Notes: generated by a model not told the origin, from the letters alone. Positions 8,249 to 17,901 are shown, numbered from the stretch's first letter. The stretch is DNA of 64,000 nucleotides from G965247265 sp965247265 (GCA_965247265.1 OZ252002.1:2666001-2730000); one strand, 5' to 3'. A program made the numbers and translations.

Positions 8249-8992
8249 CTACTCATCTTCCAACTCATCATATAGATCTTCGTCTAAGGTTAGATTGCCA
8301 TCGTTAACTAAAAATTCACGGTTATCTAAAAATGCATCTCGAATAAAGACATAGCGATCACGCGATATCTCATCAACTTTTTCCTCAAGTTTTAATAAAT
8401 TGGTACGCTTTCGAATACTATCAACCCCATAAAATGCCAAAAGTTCTATATCTTTTAATTCTATTAACCACGGCCATGGTTTATATATTGGGTGCACAGC
8501 TGCATCAGGTATAATTGTAGGCGCATCACGCAAGGTGCTTGCCCCAAGAAATGGCAAAACAATATACGGACCCGTACCAACCCCCCAATAACCCAGTGTC
8601 TGTCCAAAATCTTCATCGTGCTTTCGCAACCCCGTCTTGCTTGCCACATCAATAAAGCCTAATAGCCCTATCGTGGAATTTATTCCAATTCGTCCTACAT
8701 CAGACGCTGCTCTACCAAACTTAAATTGCAACGCATTATTTATCGAAATTCTGAAATCTTGGAGATTAAAAAAGAAATTATTGACACCCGTTTCTATGAA
8801 TTTTGGCGAAATTGCACGATATCCTTTTGCGACAGGTTTCAATACTGCGCGGTCTAAGCTGTCATTAAACGCATGTATACTGCGGTTATACTTTTCCAAT
8901 GGATCTCTGGGATCGTCTGTCAATTCCTGAGTACTTGCACACCCTGCAGCCATCAAGCACATTAAAACGGGCAAATAAATATTTCTAATCAT
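8249..8992 (-). CDS. mlaA: MlaA/VacJ family outer-membrane lipoprotein
   Basis: MlaA extracts phospholipids from the outer leaflet of the outer membrane and hands them to the MlaC-MlaFEDB system. The 247-aa product has a lipoprotein signal (LPVLMCLMAAGC, Cys near residue 18). It also has the family-defining DPLEKYNRSIHAFNDSLDRA, followed by NNFFFNLQD and GFIDVASKTGLRKHDEDFGQ. The GTGPYIVLPFLGASTLRDAP segment is diagnostic. The acidic C-terminal tail is also usual. The other mla genes are not in the window. It is a single leftward gene downstream of argG. Confidence 0.95.
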   Translation of the reverse strand: MIRNIYLPVLMCLMAAGCASTQELTDDPRDPLEKYNRSIHAFNDSLDRAVLKPVAKGYRAISPKFIETGVNNFFFNLQDFRISINNALQFKFGRAASDVGRIGINSTIGLLGFIDVASKTGLRKHDEDFGQTLGYWGVGTGPYIVLPFLGASTLRDAPTIIPDAAVHPIYKPWPWLIELKDIELLAFYGVDSIRKRTNLLKLEEKVDEISRDRYVFIRDAFLDNREFLVNDGNLTLDEDLYDELEDE

Positions 8993-9042
8993 GAGAAAGT
9001 ATTTAATAAATTATGTTTGGACAACCTTTATAACAAATTAAA

Positions 9043-10257
9043 TTAACGTCTGGAATTTTTTGCTGCAATTCGCATACGAAGCGCATTTAGCTTAATAAAC
9101 CCCTCTGCGTCTTGTTGATTATATGCACCTTCATCATCTTCAAATGTAGCAATCGATGCATCAAACAAACTATTCTTATCTGATTTTCGCCCAACGACAC
9201 TTACACTCCCTTTATACAGTTTAACACGGACTGTTCCTGTAACTTTCTCCTGGGAATTATCAATCATTGCCTGCATCGCCAATCGCTCTGGGCTCCACCA
9301 ATAACCATTATAAATTAGCTTGGCATAGCGAGGCATGAGCTCATCCTTAAGATGCCCCAATTCTCTATCCAGTGTGATGGATTCCATCGCGCGGTGAGCT
9401 TTCAACAAAACAGTGCCACCGGGCGTTTCGTAGCAGCCTCGAGATTTCATGCCCACATATCGATTTTCAACAATATCGTCTCGACCAACACCGTGCTCAC
9501 TGGCTTTTTGATTCAATTCCTTTAATAACTTACCTGGACTAAATGCCTTTCCATTAATACCCGTGGCATCTCCCTTTTCAAAATCCACATCTAAATACTC
9601 GGGCTGGTCGGGTGCTGTTTCCGGAGATTGGGTCACATTCCACATAGCTTCTTCAGGCTCTACCCAAGGATCTTCAAGTGGGCCGCCCTCATATGAAATG
9701 TGCAATAAATTTGCATCCATTGAATATGGGGATTGCTTACCGCGTTTTTGCTCTATCGCTATGTTATTTTTTTCGGCATAAGTCAATAACTTTTCACGTG
9801 AATTCAAATCCCACTCTCGCCAAGGCGCAATTATTTTAATATCTGGGCTTAGTGCATATGCGCCCAATTCAAATCGTACTTGGTCATTTCCTTTGCCTGT
9901 TGCACCGTGTGATATTGCATCTGCACCAACTTCATTAGCAATTTCAACCAAACGCTTCGCTATTAATGGCCTGGCAATTGAGGTGCCTAATAAGTATTCA
10001 CCTTCATATATGGTGTTGGCACGAAACATTGGAAACACATATTCAGCTACAAACTCTTCGGTCAGATCTTCTATAAAGATATCCTGGACCCCCATAGCCT
10101 TCGCTTTTGCACGCGCAGGCTCGACCTCTTCTCCTTGCCCAATATCAGCAGTGAATGTAACCACCTCACACTGATATATTTCTTGAAGCCACTTCAAGAT
10201 TACGGAGGTATCTAGACCACCCGAATAGGCGAGTACAACTTTTTGAATCGATGACAT
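9043..10257 (-). CDS. argG: argininosuccinate synthase
   Basis: Catalyses ATP-dependent condensation of citrulline and aspartate in arginine synthesis. The N-terminal P-loop-like motif KVVLAYSGGLDTSVILKWL is intact, as are GNDQVRFELGAY and SRGCYETPGGT. The ATG at 10257 gives 404 aa starting MSSIQKVVLAYSGG. A TTG three codons upstream is open but lacks support. It pairs functionally with argD-argF at 21.8-23.9 kb. It is separated from divergently transcribed rnt by ~90 bases without an obvious operator. Confidence 0.95.
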   Translation of the reverse strand: MSSIQKVVLAYSGGLDTSVILKWLQEIYQCEVVTFTADIGQGEEVEPARAKAKAMGVQDIFIEDLTEEFVAEYVFPMFRANTIYEGEYLLGTSIARPLIAKRLVEIANEVGADAISHGATGKGNDQVRFELGAYALSPDIKIIAPWREWDLNSREKLLTYAEKNNIAIEQKRGKQSPYSMDANLLHISYEGGPLEDPWVEPEEAMWNVTQSPETAPDQPEYLDVDFEKGDATGINGKAFSPGKLLKELNQKASEHGVGRDDIVENRYVGMKSRGCYETPGGTVLLKAHRAMESITLDRELGHLKDELMPRYAKLIYNGYWWSPERLAMQAMIDNSQEKVTGTVRVKLYKGSVSVVGRKSDKNSLFDASIATFEDDEGAYNQQDAEGFIKLNALRMRIAAKNSRR

Positions 10258-10344
10258 AGTATGCAATTTAATAAAAATTAGTGTGGTAATTCAATTGGTG
10301 GCGGATTATAGCTTGAAACTAAACTTTAACATGGCAATTAGCTC

Positions 10345-10971
10345 ATGAATGCTGAAATAGAACAAGAATTGATCCCTTTTGCAAACCGACTGCGCGGATT
10401 TTGTCCCGTGGTCATCGATGTTGAAACAGGTGGGTTTAACGCAAATACAGATGCATTACTCGAAGTTGCTGCTGTTTTAATTGGAATTAATAAAGAGGAG
10501 CAATTATTTTGCCAAGAGACCATTTCCACACATGTCAAACCCTTTGAAGGCGCAAATTTAGAATCTTCATCTTTGGAAGTGAACGGTATAGATCCTTTTC
10601 ATCCTTTACGAATTGCCTTGCCTGAAAAAGAAGCATTGCAAAAGATATTCAAACCAATTCGAGAACAAGTAAAAAATAATAAATGCACCCGTGCTATTCT
10701 AGTTGGACATAATTCATTTTTTGATTTGAATTTTATTAACGCTGCGGTTGAGCGCACAGGAATTAAATCTAACCCATTTCACCCATTCAGTAGTCTAGAC
10801 ACTGTTACATTAGGTGCGCTTGCGTACGGTCAAACTGTTTTGTCTAGAATTGTAGAAGCTGCAAATTTCGATTGGGAAAACGATAATGCACATTCAGCCA
10901 TATATGATGCTGAAAAAACTGCGGCAGTATTTTGTAATGTTATGAATAAATGGAAACGAAATATAAAATGA
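10345..10971 (+). CDS. rnt: ribonuclease T
   Basis: A DEDDh 3'-5' exoribonuclease that trims tRNA 3' ends and matures 5S and 23S rRNA. The 208-aa product shows ExoI as VIDVETGGFNANTDALLEVA (D and E ligands), ExoII as AILVGHNSFFDLNFINAA, and ExoIII as HSAIYDAEKTA with the catalytic His and final Asp. Length matches E. coli RNase T. It is convergent with grxD, and the association of rnt and grxD is common in gammaproteobacteria. Confidence 0.94.
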   Translation: MNAEIEQELIPFANRLRGFCPVVIDVETGGFNANTDALLEVAAVLIGINKEEQLFCQETISTHVKPFEGANLESSSLEVNGIDPFHPLRIALPEKEALQKIFKPIREQVKNNKCTRAILVGHNSFFDLNFINAAVERTGIKSNPFHPFSSLDTVTLGALAYGQTVLSRIVEAANFDWENDNAHSAIYDAEKTAAVFCNVMNKWKRNIK

Positions 10972-10992
10972 GTTTTGCTAAAATATTAGTTT

Positions 10993-11310
10993 TTAGTTAG
11001 CAGTAGCGTCTGTGACCATTTTTTGCAGCTCACCTTTCTCATGCAACTCCAATGTGATGTCACAACCGCCCACTAGTTCGCCACTAATATAAAGCTGTGG
11101 AAATGTTGGCCAATCAGCGTAACGCGGTAAATTTTCAAAAATTTCGGGATCCAATAATACATTTACATATGCAAATTCATGCTCGCAAGATTTCAACGCT
11201 TCTGTTGCGCGGCTAGAAAATCCACATTGAGGCATTTGTGGTGTCCCCTTCATATAAATTATTACAGGGTTAGACTCAACTTGTTCTTTGATTCGATCCA
11301 AAACTTCCAT
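10993..11310 (-). CDS. grxD: monothiol glutaredoxin
   Basis: A CGFS-type monothiol glutaredoxin (105 aa) that carries or transfers [2Fe-2S] clusters with glutathione. The active-site segment KGTPQMPQCGFSSRA is intact. The glutathione-binding stretch DWPTFPQLYISGELVGGCDI is typical. A good AGGAG ribosome site precedes the ATG. It lies convergent to rnt and upstream of the amidotransferase gene on the same strand, with a 53-base gap. Confidence 0.95.
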   Translation of the reverse strand: MEVLDRIKEQVESNPVIIYMKGTPQMPQCGFSSRATEALKSCEHEFAYVNVLLDPEIFENLPRYADWPTFPQLYISGELVGGCDITLELHEKGELQKMVTDATAN

Positions 11311-11363
11311 TTACAATACTCCTAGGTATTAACTACTCTTATTTGTATTTTACTGCCCGAACA

Positions 11364-13151
11364 CTATGTGGCAAGACATCTATCCACATTGCGCTGCAAC
11401 CATAGCTCTAATAATGCCAAATGCCACAGTTTGCTGCCTTTCAAGGGCGTCAAATGATTTTCCGGATTATTTAATAACGTTTCGACATATTCTTTCTGAA
11501 ATAAGTCACGCTGCCGGCAGGCCTGAGATGTTAAAATTTCACGCATAAAATCAAGGAATTCTCCTCGAACAAACTTAAGCGCAGGCACTGGAAAATAACC
11601 TTTTTTTCTATCGATTACTTTGTCAGGCAACAACCCTCTGGCTATTTGTTTAAGAATATATTTCCCACCATCATTGAGCTTGTATTTTGCAGGCATTTGC
11701 ATAGCCAATTCTACAAGTTCATGGTCTAAAAAAGGTACGCGAGCCTCAAGACCATATGCCATTGTCATGTTATCAACGCGTTTAACCGGGTCATCTACAA
11801 TTAATGTTGTTATATCCATGTGTAAAACTGCATTAATAAATTCATCTGTTTCTGCATCTCTTAATAATTTTCTCGTATAGACTGATGTGTAATCTTCATC
11901 TATAAACTCTTTACTTAATGTTTTACGCATTTCACTATGTGTACGATCAAAGTAATGTTTCGCAAAGTTTTTAACATTAAATGTTTTTTCGGCTTGAATT
12001 TTGGGAAACCAAAAATAGCCGCCAAATACTTCATCTGCGCCCTGACCGGATTGCACAACAGATATATGCTGACTCACTTGCTCAGCTAATAAATAAAATG
12101 CAATTGCATCTTGCCCTACCATTGGCTCTGCCATCTGATCAATCGCTTCTGGTAAACGTTTAAGCACTTCTTCATTTTGAATATAAAACTTTTGATGTGA
12201 TGTCGAAAATCGTTCCACTACTGAATCAGAGTATTCAAATTCATTACCTTGTTCTTCGGGTTGATCTTCAAACCCAACTGAATAGGTCTGTATGTTGTCA
12301 AAACCATTTTGTGCTAGCAGCCCTACTAATAAGCTAGAATCTAATCCGCCGGATAGTAAGACGCCAACGGGTACATCTGCTATTCGAAACCTTCGTTCAA
12401 TGGCTAAACTTAACGCTGCTTGAACATCATGCTGCCATTCTTCTTTAGTTTTAGTTTCATTAATTTTATTAGCATGCAACCGCCAATATCTTTCCATTTT
12501 AAAATTTCCGTTTACATCTATCGACACCGTATGCGCAGGCGGAAGCTTTCTGAGTCCTTTTAAAATGGTTGTAGGTGCAGGAACAACTGCATGCAAAGTA
12601 AGCTGATGATGCAGTCCAATAACATCAAAATTTGTATCTACATTACCCGCAGAAAGTAATGATTGCGTATTAGATGCAAATCTAAAAAAGTTTTTTTCCT
12701 TTACAAAATAGCAAGGTTTTATGCCTAAACGATCACGCGCTAAAAATAGTTCTTGTTTAGCCTCATCCCAAATTGCAAATGCAAACATACCCACTAATTT
12801 TTTAACACATGACTTACCCCATTGCGCGTATGCTTTCAGAATAACTTCTGTATCACCTGTAGAGTTAAAGGTGTGGCCAATTTTAATTAATTCATCACGT
12901 AATTGTGGGTAATTGTAAATGGTGCCATTGAATACAATGCTGAGTTTGCATTGCACGTCTGTCATAGGCTGATTGGCGTGAGAAGAAAGATCAATTATAG
13001 AGAGTCGTCGATGACCTAGTCCCACTGCAGTAGAAAAATAAATGCCTTCATGATCAGGGCCACGACGTTGAAGTGGTCCTAACATTCGTTGAATTGTATC
13101 AGGACTAGATCGACTACTATCGAGTCTTAATTCGCCACAAACACCACACAT
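11364..13151 (-). CDS. asparagine-synthase-family amidotransferase, likely N-acetylglutaminylglutamine amide type
   Basis: 595 aa. The N-terminal Ntn glutaminase domain begins MCGVCGE (Cys2 nucleophile) and has RRGPDHEG, GHRRLSIIDL and the FNGTIYNY stretch. The C-terminal ATP-pyrophosphatase synthetase domain has the PP-loop VLLSGGLDSSLL. The C-terminal segment HLTPLKGSKLWHLALLELWL resembles the subgroup that makes the osmolyte N-acetylglutaminylglutamine amide, rather than AsnB. The expected partner dipeptide synthetase is not in the window, so the specific substrate is an inference. It lies 12 bases from the downstream end of the hydantoinase B gene. Confidence 0.75.
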   Translation of the reverse strand: MCGVCGELRLDSSRSSPDTIQRMLGPLQRRGPDHEGIYFSTAVGLGHRRLSIIDLSSHANQPMTDVQCKLSIVFNGTIYNYPQLRDELIKIGHTFNSTGDTEVILKAYAQWGKSCVKKLVGMFAFAIWDEAKQELFLARDRLGIKPCYFVKEKNFFRFASNTQSLLSAGNVDTNFDVIGLHHQLTLHAVVPAPTTILKGLRKLPPAHTVSIDVNGNFKMERYWRLHANKINETKTKEEWQHDVQAALSLAIERRFRIADVPVGVLLSGGLDSSLLVGLLAQNGFDNIQTYSVGFEDQPEEQGNEFEYSDSVVERFSTSHQKFYIQNEEVLKRLPEAIDQMAEPMVGQDAIAFYLLAEQVSQHISVVQSGQGADEVFGGYFWFPKIQAEKTFNVKNFAKHYFDRTHSEMRKTLSKEFIDEDYTSVYTRKLLRDAETDEFINAVLHMDITTLIVDDPVKRVDNMTMAYGLEARVPFLDHELVELAMQMPAKYKLNDGGKYILKQIARGLLPDKVIDRKKGYFPVPALKFVRGEFLDFMREILTSQACRQRDLFQKEYVETLLNNPENHLTPLKGSKLWHLALLELWLQRNVDRCLAT

Positions 13152-13163
13152 ATTATTTATGGA

Positions 13164-14699
13164 TTAGCGATGATTATTCCAACCACCACCACCAGGAGTT
13201 TCAATGCGCAAACAATCTCCACATCTAACAATATGTTGAACTTTAGCGGGTAATAACTTTTCATTTAGATAATTTGCACCAGTTTGGCCATTATCTCCAC
13301 CATTTAATCCCCATGGATGGCGCTTTCGACGTTCAGATAAAATAGTAAATACTGCATCATCTAAAAATTCAAACTCGCGAATCACTCCATCTCCACCTTG
13401 GTACAAACCAATTCCACCAGAATTTGTTCGAATGGCATAGCGTTTTACAATTAGCGGATAATTTGTCTCCAATACTTCTACAGGTGTGTTCTGCGTGTTG
13501 GTCATGTGAGACTGCACTGCAGAAAAACCATGGCCAACATTTGAAGCACCCATTCCACCTGCAATGGTTTCGTAATATCCCCAAGATGGCTCTGCAGAGT
13601 TACCCATCGCAAGATTGTTCATTGTACCTTGGCTGCATGCTGGAATTTTCTCAGGCAATGCAAAACTTAAAGCACCAAGCACCACATCCACAATTCTCGA
13701 GCTGGTTTCAACATTCCCAGCAGCAACTGCAGCGGGTCTGCTCGCATTCAAGAGTGAATTTTCAGGTACATTTAAATTGATAGGTAAAAAACTTCCAGCG
13801 CATATAGGTGTTTCTTTAGGCATTAAACATCGAAATACATAAAAAACAGCTGAAGCGGTAACAGAAATTGGACAATTAATATTGCCTGCGACTTGCGATG
13901 CCGTCTTTGAAAAATCTAGAATAATCGAATCATGCTTCACTAAAATTGAAACACTTATTGGAAGATCTTGATTACCCTGTCCATCGTCTTCCATAAAATC
14001 TGAATAAGAATAAGTGCCTTCTGGTATTTTGGTGATGACAGAACGAGTAATTCGTTCACCGTATTTATTTAATTCGCACAATGAGGCTAGAAAAGTTGTC
14101 TGACCTATATATCCAACAATTTCAGTTAGCCTTTTTATTCCCAATCGATTAGCACTGCATTGCGCTATGATGTCACCCACGGTATCCCGTTTATTTCTTC
14201 CTTGTTTAAATATCTCCATTAATTTATTTTGATCAACTTCACCCATGTTCCCAATTTGTGTGGGTGGAATAACCACGCCCTCTAGCTCTAATGTATTTGA
14301 AATTGGCATCGAGCCTGGAGTTTCCGAACCAATGTCTGCATGGTGTGCTCGATTTGCAACAAACCCCAACAATTCATTACAAATAAATACAGGACAAATG
14401 ATGGTTACATCAGGCAGATGCGTACCTCCTAAATATGGATCGTTAAGGATAACGATATCGCCTTCTGCCCAACTAATTTTTTCAATAATGCCTTGCATGG
14501 CAAATGCCATACTCCCTAAATGCACAGGAATATGTGCAGCTTGCGCGCACAACCCACCTTGCGCATCAAAAACTGCACACGAATAATCCAATCTATCTTT
14601 GATATTTGGTGAAAAAGCTGCGAGCTGTAGTTGAGCACCCATTTCTTCGCAGACTGCATCAATTTTTCGCGCAAAAATACTTAACTCAATGGGATCCAA
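13164..14699 (-). CDS. hydantoinase B/oxoprolinase family protein
   Basis: 511 aa of the HyuB family. These are subunits of ATP-dependent N-methylhydantoinases, 5-oxoprolinases and acetone/acetophenone carboxylases. Family motifs are visible: FSPNIKDRLDYSCAVFD, HIPVHLGSMAFAMQ, VILNDPYLGGTHLPDVT, FVANRAHHADIG, and the C-terminal GGDGVIREFEF and ETPGGGGW. Start is a TTG at 14697-14699 with an AGGA site ~9 bases upstream. The usual HyuA ATPase partner is absent from both flanks, so the substrate is unknown. It could be an orphan subunit or act with a HyuA encoded elsewhere. Confidence 0.88.
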   Translation of the reverse strand: MDPIELSIFARKIDAVCEEMGAQLQLAAFSPNIKDRLDYSCAVFDAQGGLCAQAAHIPVHLGSMAFAMQGIIEKISWAEGDIVILNDPYLGGTHLPDVTIICPVFICNELLGFVANRAHHADIGSETPGSMPISNTLELEGVVIPPTQIGNMGEVDQNKLMEIFKQGRNKRDTVGDIIAQCSANRLGIKRLTEIVGYIGQTTFLASLCELNKYGERITRSVITKIPEGTYSYSDFMEDDGQGNQDLPISVSILVKHDSIILDFSKTASQVAGNINCPISVTASAVFYVFRCLMPKETPICAGSFLPINLNVPENSLLNASRPAAVAAGNVETSSRIVDVVLGALSFALPEKIPACSQGTMNNLAMGNSAEPSWGYYETIAGGMGASNVGHGFSAVQSHMTNTQNTPVEVLETNYPLIVKRYAIRTNSGGIGLYQGGDGVIREFEFLDDAVFTILSERRKRHPWGLNGGDNGQTGANYLNEKLLPAKVQHIVRCGDCLRIETPGGGGWNNHR

Positions 14700-14742
14700 T
14701 TTAAATTTTCCTATTAATTTCTTTTCTAAGTCATCAGATACG

Positions 14743-14778
14743 CTATATGTCCACTTTCAACCAAAAGCGGACATATAG
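14743..14778. repeat. palindromic ATGTCC repeat, copy 1
   Basis: A 36-base imperfect inverted repeat with arms CTATATGTCCACTTT and AAAGCGGACATATAG around a short centre. It sits between the DUF255 and hydantoinase B genes. It shares the ATGTCC(G/A)CTTT...AAAGCGGNCAT core with copies at 17283 and 20255 and a half copy at 17884. It could fold as a hairpin in RNA or act as a REP/MITE-like element. Confidence 0.7.
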
Positions 14779-14810
14779 AACTACAATAATTCGCTTACGT
14801 TAATAACAAT

Positions 14811-17177
14811 CTATTTCCCAATAGCTTCTATAGCAGTAATTTGTTGAGAAAAAATATTTGGGTCAGTTGTAGGGAGGTCGCAAACTCCTTTTATGCATAC
14901 ATAAGCAGTCGTCTTTTCTTGCATGGCTACTTTACCATGAACAATAGGTGCGCTTTTACTTACAACTTGAAGTTCTTTGCCTTCAGAAAGAACTATTAAT
15001 ACTTTATTTGGCAAATAAGTTTGTCTGAATTCTTTCAAAAACCGAGCCGCATTATCTTTTTCATCTTTAGGATTCACAATGACAATTTCTTTAGCATTGT
15101 CTAGATAAAAATCAACTGCCAAAATCATTTCAGAGAGAGCAGCCGGATTTTCTGCAAGGATTTGATAAACAGCCTTAAAGGCTTTATCAGCCCGCTTTCG
15201 ATATGAGTCATTTGTTGTATATTCAAATAATCGCAATAAATTTAGCACTGCTACAGAATTTCCGGAAGGTTCGGCGCCGTCATAAAAAGGTTTTTCTCTA
15301 ATAAGAAGATCTTCATGGTCATCACTTGTCATAAAGAAGCCTCCGCCAGATTTATCTTCGAAATGATTGGCTAGTGTATTTTCGAGTTCGATTCCAAAAT
15401 TGAGCCAATTAATATCATGTGTAGCCTCGTAGAGATCTAGAAGTGCTGCAATGTAAAACGCGTAATCATCAAGATAGGCATTGTGCTTACGCATACCATC
15501 CTTATAGCTTCGAAACAACCTACCTTTTTCATATAAATGCGATTTTATAAATCTAGCGGCATTTAATGCGCTTTCGATGTACTCTTGTTCACCAAGAATC
15601 AGTCCTGCTCGTGCATAGGCTGAAATCAAGAGTCCATTCCACGCCGTCAATATTTTCTCGTCTCGAATGGGATGCGGTCTAGAATCGCGTACCTTGTAAA
15701 GTGTTTCTTTGGCATTGGTTATAATAGTACGTAGTGTCTCGGTAGATACTTTGAGATTAATTGCATAATCTGTTTTGTCTCTCGGTGTATGAAGAATATT
15801 CCGTTCTTCAAAGTTCCCGCTGTCTGTCACGGCGAAATATGTCTTCACTATTTCAGATGTTTTTTTACCTAACGCATCATCCAGTTCCTTTGGTGTCCAC
15901 GTAAAAAAATAACCCTCTTCGCGATGATTATTTAACGCAAGGCTATCGGCATCGGTGGCTGAGTAAAATGCCCCATTGGGCGAAGTCATATCTCGTTTAA
16001 CGTAGCGAAGAATCTCTTTTGTAACACGAAGAAGATCTTCATCGCGTGTAACCTGATACGCTTCTAGATAAGTAATAGCCAGAAGAGCGTTGTCATAAAG
16101 CATTTTTTCAAAATGTGGTACAAGCCAAGCTTCATCCGTGCTGTATCTGTGGAAACCTCCTCCAACATGATCGTATATACCTCCAGCTGCCATTCTCTTT
16201 AAAGTAAAAACTGCCATTTCAAGCGCATCTTCGTTCATTGTGCGCCTGTGGTATCGCAAAAGAAAACGGATAGACAAACTACTCGGAAACTTTGGTGCTT
16301 GTGACAATCCACCATACAATGAATCGAAGCCTGATTTGTAATATAAATATGCATCATGAAGAACTTTAGTGGATGGTAATTTGTTGTCACCAGCCGAATG
16401 ACTAAGCGAACTAGAAATAATTTTTGTCAGTTGCTGGCTTTGCTGGATAACCTGATCAGGTTGCGTATCATAAATTTCTTTCAGTTTTTTCAGCAATGTA
16501 AGAAATCCAACTGGTATTCCGCGATCTCCGTCACGGGCAGGGAAATAAGTGCCACCGTAGAATGGCTTTTGCTCTATCGTAAGCCATACTGTCATCGGCC
16601 AGCCGCCACGACCTGTCAATGCCTGCACAGCCATCATATAGATGCTATCTAAATCTGGACGTTCTTCTCTATCTACTTTAATAGCTATATAGTTTTCATT
16701 TAGGAATTTTGCTATTTCTTCGTCTTCAAATGACTCCTCTTCCATAACGTGACACCAGTGACAGGTAGAGTAACCAATACTAATAAGTATTGGTCGCTTG
16801 AGCTGCTTGGCAGCCTCAAAGGCTTCATTACTCCATGAATACCAATTTACAGGGTTATGAGCGTGTTGAAGTAGATATGGGCTTGATTCAAGATATAATC
16901 TGTTTGTGTATTTTGCATTTCCATTATCAAGTAAATGCTTGGTGCGAGGTCGATACTCACTACCACGCTTTATCCTCATATTGTTAAGTCTTAGTTGGAG
17001 TTCTTTGGAATAAGGTTCTGAACCAGGAGGAAATTCAAGATTAGAATTTTTAATAGATACAGCTAATGTATTGCTGATCTCTTCTGCTGAAAGGCAGTTA
17101 TTTTCTTGCGTGAATGAAATTGTGATTGCAGTCGCTATGGTTGCTATAACGACAACAACATTTGTGATTTTTTTCAT
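14811..17177 (-). CDS. secreted DUF255 thioredoxin-domain protein (YyaL/SSP411 type)
   Basis: About 788 aa. After a signal-like hydrophobic N-terminus (MKKITNVVVVIATIATAITI) comes the DUF255 thioredoxin-like domain at about residues 95-250. Its signatures are SPYLLQHAHNPVNWYSW, ISIGYSTCHWCHVMEEESF (CxxC) and VDREERPDLD. An alpha/alpha-barrel region follows, with GGIYDHVGGGFHRYS and VPHFEKMLYDNA. I prefer the ATG at 17175-17177. A TTG seven codons upstream is open but would disturb the signal peptide. The family is widespread, with no firmly established reaction; an N-terminal export signal is less usual. Confidence 0.85.
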   Translation of the reverse strand: MKKITNVVVVIATIATAITISFTQENNCLSAEEISNTLAVSIKNSNLEFPPGSEPYSKELQLRLNNMRIKRGSEYRPRTKHLLDNGNAKYTNRLYLESSPYLLQHAHNPVNWYSWSNEAFEAAKQLKRPILISIGYSTCHWCHVMEEESFEDEEIAKFLNENYIAIKVDREERPDLDSIYMMAVQALTGRGGWPMTVWLTIEQKPFYGGTYFPARDGDRGIPVGFLTLLKKLKEIYDTQPDQVIQQSQQLTKIISSSLSHSAGDNKLPSTKVLHDAYLYYKSGFDSLYGGLSQAPKFPSSLSIRFLLRYHRRTMNEDALEMAVFTLKRMAAGGIYDHVGGGFHRYSTDEAWLVPHFEKMLYDNALLAITYLEAYQVTRDEDLLRVTKEILRYVKRDMTSPNGAFYSATDADSLALNNHREEGYFFTWTPKELDDALGKKTSEIVKTYFAVTDSGNFEERNILHTPRDKTDYAINLKVSTETLRTIITNAKETLYKVRDSRPHPIRDEKILTAWNGLLISAYARAGLILGEQEYIESALNAARFIKSHLYEKGRLFRSYKDGMRKHNAYLDDYAFYIAALLDLYEATHDINWLNFGIELENTLANHFEDKSGGGFFMTSDDHEDLLIREKPFYDGAEPSGNSVAVLNLLRLFEYTTNDSYRKRADKAFKAVYQILAENPAALSEMILAVDFYLDNAKEIVIVNPKDEKDNAARFLKEFRQTYLPNKVLIVLSEGKELQVVSKSAPIVHGKVAMQEKTTAYVCIKGVCDLPTTDPNIFSQQITAIEAIGK

Positions 17178-17282
17178 TAATATTCTTAAACAATTCAATT
17201 GCCTTAATTATCCATGCCAACAGTGAAAAAAATTCTATGCTTCACATTAAATATGCAAACTTATACTTTCCCTAATAATCTG

Positions 17283-17311
17283 AATGTCCGCTTATGGCCG
17301 AAAGCGGTCAT
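17283..17311. repeat. palindromic ATGTCC repeat, copy 2
   Basis: Arms AATGTCCGCTT and AAGCGGTCAT around a 7-8 base centre. This copy marks the left side of a GC-richer accessory segment whose right side carries copy 3 at 20255-20283. Confidence 0.7.
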
Positions 17312-17356
17312 AACATTACCAATTCTCCCAAACCTCCCCATACGACTAGCACTCTT

Positions 17357-17440
17357 TTATTTTTTCCTAAACAACAACCAACTAATTATAACAATAAATA
17401 TCAGCATTAAACTGAATATCACAATTTCGCTAATGCCCAT
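17357..17440 (-). CDS. possible 27-aa membrane peptide
   Basis: An ATG at 17440 opens MGISEIVIFSLMLIFIVIIS followed by WLLFRKK. This is one hydrophobic helix with a positively charged end, the form of known bacterial single-span miniproteins. It lies 17 bases downstream of the 52-aa small gene on the same strand. No strong ribosome site is visible, so chance remains possible in this AT-rich DNA. Confidence 0.3.
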   Translation of the reverse strand: MGISEIVIFSLMLIFIVIISWLLFRKK

Positions 17441-17457
17441 CGTTATACTGTATAAGA

Positions 17458-17616
17458 TTAGGCTGTTTCTTTAAGTTTTTCTGTATTATTGATATCCACA
17501 GAAACTTCGGGATGTGATTCTTTAAATCTCTCATCTAGCTTTGATAATTCTTTATCAATTTTTTCAGAGTCTTCTTGTAATAGTTGATAATATTCAATTA
17601 GATCGTAATCGCACAT
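17458..17616 (-). CDS. small acidic, coiled-coil-like protein (52 aa)
   Basis: The ATG at 17614-17616 is preceded by a GAGGTAG ribosome site at good spacing. The product begins MCDYDLIEYYQLLQEDSEKI and continues with a heptad-like KELSKLDERFKES stretch. It is highly charged with no membrane segment. I do not recognise a family. The good start signal and composition make it likely to be translated. It may be co-transcribed with the tiny membrane peptide just downstream. Confidence 0.5.
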   Translation of the reverse strand: MCDYDLIEYYQLLQEDSEKIDKELSKLDERFKESHPEVSVDINNTEKLKETA

Positions 17617-17883
17617 AAGCTACCTCGCTAAATCACAACGTAGATGTTGCAAATAAATTAAAATGAGTGGGATTAGACGCATTTATGCTTTTTGACATTT
17701 GCCTTCTGAATAAAATAGCTTGTCTGACATGCTGCGTATGAGGCAGCTCTTGTTAACTATGAATTCCTAGCCCGTGAGGTAGTGACCACAAATCAAATTA
17801 TAAAAAGACTGGAAAAAGCAAAACGGGGAGAATAGTCCTACAATTGGAAGAGCAAAATATTGATTTTGATCTTCCATCTCAAA

Positions 17884-17901
17884 GGGTCGCTAGCGGTCAT
17901 T
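17884..17901. repeat. half copy of the ATGTCC palindrome
   Basis: GGGTCGCTAGCGGTCATT matches the right half of copy 3 (GGGTCGTTAGCGGTCAT) with one change. The left arm is missing. It directly abuts the sequence leading to the attC-like end at 17971, so a rearrangement probably joined the two. Confidence 0.55.

Noticed and set aside
17214..17474. 86-codon plus-strand frame across the palindromic repeat
   Set aside because: Runs through the repeat and antisense to the 52-aa and 27-aa frames; no start signal; low-complexity Ile/Leu composition from AT-rich DNA.
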